Source: Protopterus annectens (taxonomy: Eukaryota > Chordata > Ceratodontiformes > Protopteridae). Taken from it: a DNA stretch of 64,000 nucleotides. Of this stretch, positions 30,188 to 40,793 are shown one piece after another (position 1 is the stretch's first letter; every line of letters begins with the position of its first letter). The stretch covers positions 1,210,386,077-1,210,450,076 of the forward strand of contig NC_056727.1 of assembly GCF_019279795.1 (NCBI RefSeq). The letters are read 5' to 3'. Both the position numbers and the translations under genes were made by a program. The notes under the pieces are model-generated. The model had not been told where the DNA came from. It ran no database searches and saw only the letters and a program-made list of their open reading frames with translations.

Positions 30188-31837
30188 CATCACTTAAGTA
30201 CCTCATGGATATGCCCATGTAAAAATCCACCCTAAAAGCAAACCTGATCTTTCTTACCCTCTTCCTCTTTGTAGCCTCTTTCCACACTTTTGCTCCTCTG
30301 TCCTCTCTATCCTTACTTTCTTCTCACCATACTCTTCCCTCTCCATACTGACCATTCATATATATCTACCTTATATCTCTTCTGAACTTACTCTCTCTTT
30401 AAGTATGCGACTAACAGCCTACCTCTTTCTTACCCTTTCTTATGTATACTAATTGCTCTCATGCACTGTAGTGCAACAATGTTTCCTCGCTCATTTATTT
30501 CCTATAATCTAACCATAGTACATGCTCTTAGTATTACTTCTCAAATGTAAACTTTGTAAATAGACATATGTTAGAAGGCTTTATATCTCTAATGTTTCAA
30601 TGCTGCACTACTGAACTGATTAAACTTCTTTTTATGCAATTGGAGCTTTTCTCCCAAGGCCTCCTCTGAAAAAGGGCATTGGCTCAGTCAGACTTTTCCA
30701 ATCAACAAAAGTAAAATAAAAATAAATAAATAATCCATTAGTGTGTCATGGAAATGCTTCTGCATAACTGGACAATCCATTTGGGCATTTTATTGTCCTG
30801 GGAGCTGGCTGTGTTATAATACTGATTCACTGGCTTAGTTTAATTTTTAGCATGGTGCCATGTCTTACCCTCTGTGCTGATCTACTATTTATTAGAATAT
30901 TGTAGTACAAATACGGTGTAAAAAGCATAGGTTATCTTAGGCTCAGGTTTCAGATCAAAGATGATTTTTTTTATGTATCCAGCTTTCAAGGGTGTACTTG
31001 AATTAAATGAGAATAAATGAAATGAGACTGGAATTAATATCAACTTGTGATGAACAGGTGCCAGTCTCTCCTTTAATTGCCAAGTCTTTGTGTACTTTTC
31101 AGAATGAATTCTGCAGAAGTTGTAGTTTGGTTAAGAAACAGTTATTAGATGTTAACAATATCCTCAAGAACACTGCTGATAAACAACAGTTTGTAGAAAT
31201 GATGGACTGCTGGATAACAGTAACAGTGCTGATAAATATATCCAAATGCTCTGTACATATATTCTGATTCTCCTGAATAATATCAACTGAAACAGTCTTT
31301 CTTGTTACTGAATAATGCTGGCTATTTGACCTGACATGTATTCATGTATAAGAGGGTAGGCGTAAGATAAATAAGAAAAGAGGGAACAAAAGGCCTCAAA
31401 TAAAGTAAGGAAATTGGGGGAAGAACGTGCTACACGTGTACTATTTTGGAGTAGAGGTTTTTTTTTTTTTTGGGGGGGGGGGGGGCAAAGATCAGATGTG
31501 TATACACAGATATGTATACATCAGTTGTGTATACCAGTGGTTGTCTTGCTGGATTAAGGGTAAGGAAACATGTTGTTTATATACATCTAAAAGCAACTTT
31601 CTGAAATAAATTATTATAATGCATTTATTTCAGAAATATCCCAGTCTGACATTACAGCAGTATACAGAAAGTGTCTGTCATTTAGGGGTACCAGCGAGGA
31701 AGCAAGCTGCATATATGTGCAACAGTAGCAACTTGAAAAAATATTGTGGACTTGTACCTTCATTTTCACAAGTATTTGTCTTGTCAATTTCCGGTGAACT
31801 GCTAATGTGAGAGCTTTGCTGCTGTCTATAAAAGTGA
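30188..31837. other. Unassigned DNA with a LINE-like 3' tail
   Basis: The bases about 30600-30733 (GGAGCTTTTCTCCCAAGGCC, then a repeated AAATA tail ending near 30733) look like the 3' end of a non-LTR element. The pyrimidine-rich DNA from 30190 may be its 3'UTR. No coding part is recognised. The rest, to the left end of E, shows no gene or known repeat. Confidence 0.4.
31458..31485. repeat. Poly(T)-poly(G) run
   Basis: Fourteen T are followed by fourteen G. The G tract could form quadruplex structures and is also prone to length errors in sequencing. Confidence 0.9.
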
Positions 31838-31900
31838 TTGAGAAGTTATGTACCTACCATAACGTTCCATGTTAGTTGTCTTCTCTCGCCTTCTTTCTTG

Positions 31901-32006
31901 CTTGATGGGTTCGGAGCCACTTGCTAAGCTCGAGAGTCACTTTTACCAGCTCGAGGCAGCCCCATATCCCATAATGCAAGGCGGTAAGTACCCAGATCTC
32001 GTTTGG
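31901..32006. repeat. Left ITR of element E, hairpin arm deleted
   Basis: It is the inverted partner of 37677-37806. After GGGTTCGGAGCC the 21 bases that include the second hairpin arm (GATCCTCGGCTCC) are missing and the sequence resumes at ACTTGCTAAGCTCGAG. The remainder is almost identical to the right copy. Confidence 0.92.
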
Positions 32007-32174
32007 TACCTATAGGCAATAACACCTAGCACAAAAAACTTCCCAGAAGGAAAGAAAGGCAATTAGCCTAAAGGATGGGCTATAAGGGAGACCAGATAAC
32101 TAGATGGTCTTAAGAAGCAATCTTCCAGATAGGGAGAAAAAGGTCTGTCCAGGCAAGGGGGCAGGAGGGAGGGT

Positions 32175-32278
32175 CGCAAGAAAGAAGGTGAGAGAAGACA
32201 ACTAACATGGAACGTTATGGTAGGTACATAACTTCTCAATGTTAAGTTGTCAATCTCGCCTTCATTCTTGCTTGATGG
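32175..32278. repeat. Internal complementary region of element E
   Basis: The first arm (to about 32238) mirrors the left outer edge and the second mirrors the right outer edge (about 37795-37833). They meet at AACTTCTCAATGTTAAG. Confidence 0.92.
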
Positions 32279-32311
32279 AACCGCGTCCCTAGCACCTCTA
32301 TCCTGGGTGGC

Positions 32312-33330
32312 TCAATGGAACAGACTCTTGAGAACCGTAGAGCCAAAACTGGCTCTATCCCTGGAGGCCAAATCCAATTTGTAATGAGAAACAAAGGTAT
32401 GAGGTGTGGCCCAAGTGGCTGCTGCACAAATAGTGTCTAAGGGGAGTCTAGCCTGAAAGGCTGTGGAAGTGGCTAAACTTCGCGTGGAATGTGCTTTTGG
32501 TTTTGAGCACAGCTGTTTGCCCCTGAGCTGATAGATTTCGGAGATGGTGGAAGAAAGCCATCTAGATAAGGTCACTTTGGAAACAGGAAGGCCTTTCTTA
32601 TTTTCAGCATAAGAAAGAAAGAGCTGATCGGATTTCCTGAATTGTTTTGTTCTGTCCAAATAATATCTGAGTTGGCGGTGAACATCAAGATAATGTAATT
32701 TTGTTCCGATCTGTTGGAGTAATTAGGAAAAATACAGGAGATCAATAGATTGGTTCAAATTAGTTTTCGAAGCCACCTTAGGCAAAAAGGATGGATTAGT
32801 TCTCAAGGATACCCTGTCCTTGTGGAAGACCAAATAAGGGGGACGAACAGAGAGAGCATGAAGTTCTGACACTCTCCTGGCCGAGGTAATAGCGACAAGG
32901 AAGAGTGTTTTCCATGAAAGAAACTTCAGTGAACATGAAACAGCTGGCTCGAAGGGAGGAAGAATTAAGGATGTCAGCACTAGATTTAGGTCCCATTGAG
33001 GAGGAGGACTCCTGACAGGAGGTTTAAGGAGAAATATCCCTTTTAGAAAGGCTCTACAAAGCCTGTGGGACAATGTTGTGATCTGCAAACCCGACATGAA
33101 AGTTCGAGATAGCAGCCAACTGAACTTTGACCGTGGAAGATGAAGAGCCCGAGTGAAAGATTTCCGCTAAAAAATCCAAAACTGCATGAACAGGGGCAGT
33201 AAAGGGATCTATATTCTTTGATTTTGCCCAACAAGAGAAGCGTTTGCACTTGCTGGTATAAATCCATCTAGTAGAGGATTTAAGGGAAGCCACAATGATA
33301 TCAATAACCGGGTTAGAGATCATAGGAAGC
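32312..33330 (-). pseudogene. Tyrosine recombinase (element E)
   Basis: The N-terminal domain is inside the long frame ending at 33054 (ASLKSSTRWIYTSKCKRF, FLAEIFHSGSSSST). A shift leads to 33097-32723 (PQWDLNLVLTSLIL, KFLSWKTLFLVAITSARRVSEL with the first Arg). A second shift near 32725 leads to 32659-32312, with KAHSTRSLATSTAF (His and Arg) and AATWATPHTFVSHYKLD (Tyr). All catalytic residues are intact. Two single-base shifts separate it from one open frame. Confidence 0.9.
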
Positions 33331-33334
33331 CTGG

Positions 33335-35360
33335 CTAAGGAAGGAAGTGGAGCAACCAAGCTGTGAGGTTGAGAGAAGGAATAGACCGATGCAGGTGACC
33401 CGATTGGTGGATCAGAAGGTCTGGCACTGGGTCCAGATGCCACGGCTGCACCAATAGGTGACGATGGAGGAACGGAAACCAAATTTGTCGAGGCCAATAG
33501 GGGGCAATAAGAATCATTTTGGCTCTCAAAACGGTGGCTTTCTGGAGTACTTGTGGAATCAATGGAAAGGGAGGAAAGGCATAAAGAAGTCCCTGGGGCC
33601 AATCCTGGGTAAGACCGTCTCTGGGGGGATGGCCTGGCAGTGGGAAGAGAGAAAAGAAGTCTGGGCATTTGCTGTTTTGGGGAGTAGCAAAAAGATCGCA
33701 ACATGGGCGGCCCCATTCTAGAAAAATCTCCTCCACTATAGAATGTTTGAGAGACCACTCGTGAGGCATGAGAATAGCTCTGCTTAATCTGTCCACTAAA
33801 ATGTTGGTTTTCCCAGGGATATGCGTTGCTACCAGAAACCGATGAGAGGAGATCGCCCATTGCCAAAGTCTGAGAGCTTCTCGACACAAGGGGTAGGACT
33901 TGGTTCCGCCCTGTTTGTTGATATACCATACTACAGACATGTTGTCCGTGTGAACTGCAATTGCTCCCAAGGGAAGAAAGTCGTTGAGGGCTTGCAACGT
34001 TAAAAGCACTGCTCTCATCTCTAGGACATTTATGTGCAGGTGGTATTCGAACGGTTGCCACGCCCCATGAACCATCCTGCCCTGATAATGACCCCCACCC
34101 GATCAGGAGGCGTCCGTAGTGACTGTGGCTACCGGGCCGGGATACAAAGGGTCTGCCCTGATGAATCTGGGGAGAAGAAATCCACCAGGATAGGTGGTTT
34201 TTGCAAGCTTGTGTCACCAGGATTTGGTGACGCATGGGAAGTTGCTGGTAAGACCACTGGGTGAACAACATCCATTGAAGAAGACGCATGTAGAAGCGGG
34301 CCAAGGGAAGAAGGGTAATGGCCGCTGCCATGAGGCCCAACACTTTCAGGACCAGTCTGGCTTGCACCTTTTTGCTGGCAAGGATGATCCGCACGTGACT
34401 TTGGATATCTGAGATTCTTTGGTCTGTGAGGGTTGCTGACATCCGAACAGTGTCTAAATTTGCGCCTATGAAAGTAATAGACTGGCAGGGCAACAAGGAG
34501 GATTTTTCGTAGTTGATCGAAATTCCTAACTGAGTGCAGAGATTTAGGGTGTAATCCCTGGCTTGGAGAAGTTGATGCCTGGTGGTGGCTGAAAGGAGCC
34601 AGTCGTCGAGATACGGAAACACCTGGAATCCTTGACGTCTCAGCTGAGCCATGACCACTGCCATACATTTGGTCAACACTCTGGGGGCTGTAGTGAGACC
34701 AAAGGGCAGGGCTCTGAATTGAAAATGACTGGACCCCAGCCGAAAGCGGAGAAACCTTCTGGAGAGTCTGTGAATTTTTATGTGATAGTACGCATCCTGA
34801 AGGTCTATTGAGCACATCCAGTTGTCTTTGCCCAGGAAGGGCAAAATTGATTGAAGTGTGACCATTCGAAATCTCGTCTTTTTCACAGACTTGTTGAGTC
34901 TGCCGAGATCCAATATTGGTCTCCAATCTCCCGTCTTTTTGGGGACCAAAAAGAACCTTGAGTAGATTCCGGGCTCTGAATGGTCTGTTGTAACTGGCTG
35001 AATGGCCCTTTTGTGTAGAAGCTTTGATACTTCTAACTTTGCGATTTCCCTTAGACCGGGTGGCATATCTGGAAGGGAATTTTTGTGAGTGAAAGGACTT
35101 TCCTCGAAAGGAATTTTGTAACCCTCGGATATGATCGACTGTACCCATCTGTCTTGTGAGAGGGAACGCCAGGCTTCTGGGTACAGCGATAGTCTTCCCC
35201 CGACTGCCTCCAAGGATGGACAGTTGGGCAACATCTCAGGGATGCTGGAAGGGCTTGTCAGAGAGAGGCTCTCTGCTTCCCTGGTTTTGTGGACCCCCTC
35301 TGCCTCTAGGGCGGCGTCTGTTATTATTACCCCCTCTGCCTCTAGGGGTAAACTGACCAC
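33335..35360 (-). pseudogene. RT-RNase H polyprotein (element E)
   Basis: One open frame (35360-33054) covers the full RT with RPILDLGRLNKS, CSIDLQDAYYHIK, FGLTTAPRVLTKC and an intact YLDDW near 34600. Just before the first RNase H aspartate one extra base (near 34130) shifts the frame. A lost base and a short run of five G near 34093 change it again. RNase H and the C-terminal region are open in 34075-33335 (INVLEMRAVLLTLQAL, HTDNMSVVWYINKQGG, CCDLFATPQNSK, LLYAFPPFPLIPQV, ILIAPYWPRQIW). The chain would be complete with few changes, so this is a fairly young copy. Confidence 0.9.
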
Positions 35361-37370
35361 GTGTGCCTGGCGTGACTCCCTGGGATTTACGGAACCACAT
35401 TTTTCCGCCCTTCTGACCTTTGGGGTAAGGTCTAGAGGGGGTAGAAAAACGGACCCCTACGGCAGAAAGAGTCTTGCCGTCTTGCTCACACCTGGTCAAT
35501 GTATCCTTCACTTGAGGGCCAAACAATGCTGACCCATCAAAGGGAGAGTTCGTGAAGGACGCCTTAAAGGGATCTGCAAAATTACAGAGCCGCATCCAGG
35601 ATTGACGCCTGAGAGCCAACTCCTGTACCTGCGGCTCTACTCGCTTCATCTGCTGCATACAAAATCAGCCGCATGGAGGAGTTAGCTATAGAATTAAGGA
35701 TTCCTAGCTGAGAAGCAATCTTTTCCTGAGCCCATGGAGCTGTAGGATCCTGCACTACTTCACCTAGTTCTTTAAGGATGTCCCTTTGGAGTCTGGTGAA
35801 GTGACATAAATAATTCAGCGAACGCATGGCAAAGGTCGCTGAGGAGAACATCCGCTTACCATACCTGTCCATGGTCCTAGAATCCTTATTAGGAGGATGG
35901 ACTGGTACGGAAGGATCTGCAAGTTCCTTCTTAGTGGCGGCCGCCACCACCATGGCATCAACAGGGACACCTTTTGTAAGGAATTGCTTTTCAGAAGGGG
36001 CTGTAATAAATTTAGACGGCCTCCTAGGAACTGGCTCTACAGAATCAGGAGAAGCCCAAGCCTTCCGAGCGATAACCTCCATAAGGGGGTCGAAAGGCGG
36101 AGACACCCAGGAGGTGGAGGGTCGAGATCCAAACGCCTCTAGGTATACCGACTCATCCTCGGAGGGATTTATGGAGGGCCAGTTTCCCCTCTGTTTTATG
36201 AGTTCTAGGATGCCTGAAAAGGAGACATCCCCAGAGGGGGATCTTGGGGACCCCTCCGACTCATCTAAGTCGGTATCTGAAGTGGTAGACGCAGGGGAGT
36301 CGAGGTGCTTCCTCTTACAAGTCCTCTTGCGCGGAGGATCTCCTGGCGGGTCAGGAGAATCCTCGGAAGAGGGGGTTCTTCCCAGTGGGGAAACCTGAGG
36401 CGGTGGATCTCTAGGTCCGGGAGCAAGAGAGTGGGAAGAGATATCGACAGGCACCGTAGAGGGAGGAGCTAAGGGAATAGACTGCTGACTGAGCCCAGTG
36501 GCCAGCACACTCTTCATCACCTCGAAGGCTCCCCTCCCAGGGAGATCCGAGAGAACCCGTTCCGAAGAAACAGGGACTCCCGGGCCCACCGAAAGGGAAG
36601 GCTCCGAGGCAGATGTCGGAGCCGAGCTCACCAAGGCCGAAGCTCCAAGGGGAAGAGTGGGGTCGGACAAGGGTCCGATGCCACTCACCCCCTCGGAGGA
36701 GACCAGGGAAGCCCGACCACCGAATCCCTCCAAGGAAGGTCTCGAGGAGGAGATAAGAGTAGATGCTGAAGGTGCAGAAGGGGGGGGGTATCTGCCCCTC
36801 AGCCATAGCCGTAACTATTCCCGTAGACTCCAGCTCCAAACTCTGGGGTAGAGTCGAAGGAGGAACTTGAAGAGGGTGTGGACTAATAGTCGTCTGTTGA
36901 GACGGACTATGAAGCATCTGGGCCAGTGCCTGTGATTTTAATAATCTGCTTACCACCCTCTCTAAATCATGGTCTGATAACCTGGAAGACCTAGATGATC
37001 GGCTCCGATGGCTCCGTTCCGAAAGAAGAGGTGAGGCCGGAGCCGAGGATTTAGACAAGATAGGATCGGCTCCAGCCGGAGCCAAAGCCGAAGGCTTAGA
37101 CACAGAAGCCTGGGCCTTAGTAGTCTTAGAAGGCTTTCCCGGAGCCGATTTGGCCGGGGAGCCCTCCGGTTTAAGGAGTCCCCTTAAAATAAGCTTATTT
37201 CTCCTTTCCTGCAGGACTCTCTGGCTAAAAGAGTGACAAATTGCACAGGAGTCCTGCAGGTGGAGAGGTCCCAGGCAGTATAAACAAGAAGTGTGACCGT
37301 CTGTCAGAGACATCTTCTGACAGCACGAGTCGCACTTCTTGAAGCCTGAGACCCTCTGTTCTTTGGACAT
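35236..37370 (-). pseudogene. Gag-like ORF1 (element E), two frameshifts
   Basis: The start is ATG 37370 (MSKEQRVSGFKKC), ten codons inside a longer open frame that begins 37397; the inner ATG aligns with D. The zinc module reads CDSC, DGHTSCLYCLGPLHL and CAICHSF. The frame shifts in a run of nine G near 36783. It continues 36733-35582 (FSGILELIKQRGNW, SLNYLCHFTRLQRDILKEL), shifts again near 35620 and ends 35658-35236 with CEQDGKTLSAVG and the Arg/Gly-rich tail. Overall organisation equals the intact D gag. Confidence 0.9.
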
Positions 37371-37444
37371 TATTGTATCCACAAACAGTAAACGCACAGT
37401 CCCGCATCAGACAATTACAGTTAAAGAATAAGAAGTAAAAACCT

Positions 37445-37483
37445 CACACACACACACACACCCTGACAGGGGGGGGGGGGGGG
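37445..37483. repeat. (CA)n and poly(G) run in the E leader
   Basis: Eight CA dinucleotides are followed after a few bases by about fifteen G, in the leader between gag and the right ITR of E. Confidence 0.9.
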
Positions 37484-37676
37484 ATGGGAGGGAAAGAAAG
37501 GCCTGACTAAAAAGATGAAGAAGGAAAAATAAAGTTAGTCAGAAAAGGTCTTACAATTAACTAAAAGTGATAGAATTCTACAGAAAAGTAGATTTTCTCT
37601 GATTGGGGCGACTAGAAGTTTAATTATAAACACTTACCAGGAGCTGGCAAAAGGAGGACCTCATCAGCGAAGCGGC

Positions 37677-37806
37677 AAACGAGATCTGGATACTTACCGC
37701 CTTGCATTATGGGATATGGGGCTGCCTCGAGCTGGTAAAAGTGACTCTCGAGCTTAGCAAGTGCCGAGTCGGAGCCGAGGATCGGCTCCGAACCCATCAA
37801 GCAAGA
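37677..37806. repeat. Right ITR of element E
   Basis: It is the inverted partner of 31901-32006, with a complete hairpin GGAGCCGAGGATCGGCTCC near 37772. It opens with CAAACGAGATCTGG. Confidence 0.93.
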
Positions 37807-37949
37807 ATGAAGGCGAGATTGACAACTTAACATATAAAGTATTTCCACAAGGAAAAACAAAGATGAAAGGTCTCCAACCTTAAGGAAGATGGACATTATC
37901 TTGTCTCTAGATCCTCCAAGAATACAAGGACGGGGGTAGGTGGGTGGGT

Positions 37950-38053
37950 TCGTAAGAATGAAGGGTGAGATGGACTACAAACACGGAACATTATGGCGAG
38001 TACATAACTTCTTTGTTCTGTAGTCCTATCTTGCCTTCATTCTTACATATTGG
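37950..38053. repeat. Internal complementary region of element F
   Basis: The second arm (from about 38015) is the reverse complement of F's right edge at 43206-43247. The first arm predicts a left edge starting AAGTTATGTACTCGCCATAA that no longer exists. It is a record of the lost end. Confidence 0.9.
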
Positions 38054-38059
38054 ACAGAG

Positions 38060-39218
38060 TCCCTAGCACCTTTTTCTCGGGTGGCTCACGGGAATATACT
38101 CCTAAGAACCATGGAACCAAAGGAGGCTCTACCCCTGGAGGCCAAGTCCAATTTGTAATGAGGAATAAAGGTATGAGGGGTAGCTCAAGTTGCTGCTGCG
38201 CATATACAGTCCATTGGCATTCTGGCTTGAAAAGCTGCAGATATGGATACAGATCTGGTAGAATGAGCTTTAATTTTAAATGGGAGTTCTTTGCCACTAG
38301 AAGAGTAAATAAAAGATATGCAATTTGAAATCCAGTTTGATAACGTTATCTTGGAGACTGGCATTCCTTTTCTCATCTCCGGAAAAGATATAAATAATTG
38401 GTCTGATCTTCTGAACTCTTTTGTTCTATGTAGATAGAACCTTAGCTGTCTGTGTACATCAAGTTGATGAAACTTATATTCCGCTTTGTTTGTATGATTT
38501 GGAAAAAAGACTGGCAGATCAATAGTTTGATTAATATTTGATTGTGAACAAATCTTGGGGACGAAGGAAGGATTAGTGCGAAGGGAAACTGTCTCTGTGA
38601 AATATCAAGTAAGGAGGTTTGACAGAGTGCTTGCAGCTCTGACACTCTTCAGGCATACATAATGGCTAACAGAAAAATGGTCTTCCATGATAGGAACTTT
38701 AAATCACATGTATGTGAAGGTTCAAAAGGCAGTGAGGTAAGTTTCGAAAGAACAAAATTTAGATCCCAGGCAGATATAGGTTCTTGAAAAGGAGGTCTTA
38801 GTAAGGTAGTGCCTTTTGAAAAGGATTTACACAATCTGTGAGCCATAAGATTAGGTTCATGTTGTCCCAAACGAAAATTGGAGACAGCTGCTAACTGAAC
38901 TTTGAGTGTAGCAGCAGCTGATCCCTGATGAAAAAGTTTGGCAAGAAATTCTAACACTAAAGGGATGGAGGCTGTGTATGGACTTATGTTCCTAGCTTGT
39001 GCCCAGAGAGAAAATCTTTTCCATTTGCTAGCATACAATTTTCTCGTAGAAGGTTTATGAGAAGACGTCAGGATATGTGTAACCGCAGGGGAGAAATCAT
39101 GAAGCCTGACTAGGGATGGAAGTGGAGCAGCCACGCTGTCAAGTTGAGGGTGTGGAGACAGGGATGGAACGTGACTGACATATGTGTCAATAGGTCTGGT
39201 ACTGGGTCCAGAGTCCAT
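38060..39218 (-). pseudogene. Tyrosine recombinase (element F)
   Basis: The N-terminal half is open 39218-38649 (SHKPSTRKLYASKWKRF, FLAKLFHQGSAAAT, PISAWDLNFVLSKL, KFLSWKTIFLLAIMYA). The SARRVSEL segment is damaged near 38640, so the first catalytic Arg is uncertain. The distal half is in several frames, with KAHSTRSVSISAAF near 38270 and AAAT near 38190 followed by the HY box near 38150. It is more decayed than E or D. Confidence 0.85.
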
Positions 39219-39253
39219 GGATCATCCAGAAGGTGAGGCCTTAGAAAGGGGAA

Positions 39254-40760
39254 CTAAATCTCACGAGGCCAGTAAGGAGTGATGAAAATCATTCTGCTTC
39301 CCAAAGTCTTTGCTTTCTGGATCACTTTCAATATTAGCAGAAAGGGAGGAAAAGCATAAAGAAGTCCCAAGGGCCAATTGTGGACAACTGCGTCTCTCGG
39401 TGTCTCCCCCCGGGGGGGGGGGTAAGGGTGAAGTAGCTGCTGCATTTGGTGTTCATTGGGGTGGCAAACAGATCGCAGCAAGGCTGTCCCCATTTCGGGA
39501 AAATCTGTTCCGCGACTTTCTGATTCAGAGACCACTTTTAAGGCATCAAGACTGCCCTGCTGAGCTTGTCTGCTATCACACTGGTTCTCCCTGGGATATG
39601 CATTGCAACTAGAAAGCGTTGGGAAGATATCGCCCACTGCAAAACACGTACAGCCTCTCGACATAGGGAGTAGGATCTGGTTCTCCCTTGTTTGTTTATA
39701 TACCATACCACTGACATATTGTCTGATTGGATTGCTATTGTCCCTAGAGGAAGAAAGTCGTGAAGTGCCTGCAACGCTAGTAGCACTGCTCTCATCTCTA
39801 GAACACTAATATGCAAGTGAGCCTCGTGCTCTTGCCATGTGCCTTGGAGTGTCCTTCCTAGATAATGTCCCCCCACCCTATCTGGGAGGCATCCGTGGTC
39901 ACAATAGCAACGGTTTGGCGAGGAATGAATGGTCTCCCTATAGTTAGTTGATTGGACTGGATCCACCAATGAAGGTCCTTTTTACAAGATTCCGTTATTA
40001 AAATGGGATGAGACAGAGGCAGTTGCTGAAGAGACTACTGGGAAAAGAGTAGCCATTGTAGAATTGTCATATGTAGTCTGGCTACTGGAACTAGAGTTAT
40101 AGTAGAGGCCATGGTTCCTAAAAGTTTGAGCACTGTCTTCACTTTGACCTTGCATTGGGGAAGCAGGCTGTATATTTGTTGTCTTAAATTTTGCACTCTG
40201 TCTGAAGGAATACGAGCCATCATTGCAACTGTGTCTACTTCTGCGCCTATAAAAGTCACATATTGAGAGGGCAAGAATACAGACTTTTCCCAATATATAG
40301 TAATGCCAAGCTGAGTGCAGACTCTGATGGTTGAATCCCTGGCTTGTAGAAGTAGGTGCCTGGTGGTGGCAGTCAGGAGCCAGTCGTCCAGATACAGAAA
40401 CACTTGGAATCCAAGGCGTTTCAAGTGAGCTGTTACTACCGCCATGCATTTGGTGAACACCCTGGGGGCTGTGGTGAGACCAAAGGGGAGAGGATGAAAT
40501 TGGTAATGACTGGCTCCCAGGTGGAAGCATAAATGACTCCTTGATGCTCTGTCCATTTTTATGTGGTAGTACACATCTTGGAGGTCTATGGAGCACATCC
40601 AATTGTCTTTCCCTAACAGAGGGAGTATAGACTGCAGTATTACCATTCGGAACTTGGACTTCTTCATTGATTCATTTAACTGGCTAAGGTCCAAGATGGG
40701 TCCCCAGTCCCCTGTTCATTCTGGCTCTAAAAAGAATCTGGAGTAAGCGCCGAATCCTAT
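39254..40760 (-). pseudogene. RT-RNase H polyprotein (element F)
   Basis: The palm and thumb are open 40694-40035 (DLSQLNESMKKSKFRMV, CSIDLQDVYYHIK, FGLTTAPRVFTKC, YLDDW near 40390). The N-terminal RT part (41000-40700) is shifted and overlaps the gag frame. RNase H lies in the frame 39969-39538 (HLHISVLEMRAVLLALQAL, QSDNMSVVWYINKQG). The change of frame coincides with a run of six G near 39872. The C-terminal region is in 39706-39254 (LLYAFPPFLLILKV, ITPYWPREI). Confidence 0.88.
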
Positions 40761-40793
40761 CTGGCCTGTGGGGATTGTTTGGATGACTCTCTT

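Larger units (their letters stand above)
31838..37833 (-). mobile_element. DIRS retrotransposon E, full length
   Basis: A complete family-2 element of about 6.0 kb. The ICR join (minus strand TTAACATTGAGAAGTTATG) links the right end (TTAACAT at 37833) to the left end near 31838. The left ITR lacks 21 bases present in the right ITR. The right end abuts the ITR-ICR spacer of element F with no intervening DNA, while F's own left ITR is missing. Coding damage is limited to a few frameshifts, several in homopolymers. Confidence 0.94.

Noticed and set aside
35826-36398. 190-codon plus-strand open frame
   Set aside because: Antisense to E gag, with no domain and no promoter context; treated as a shadow.
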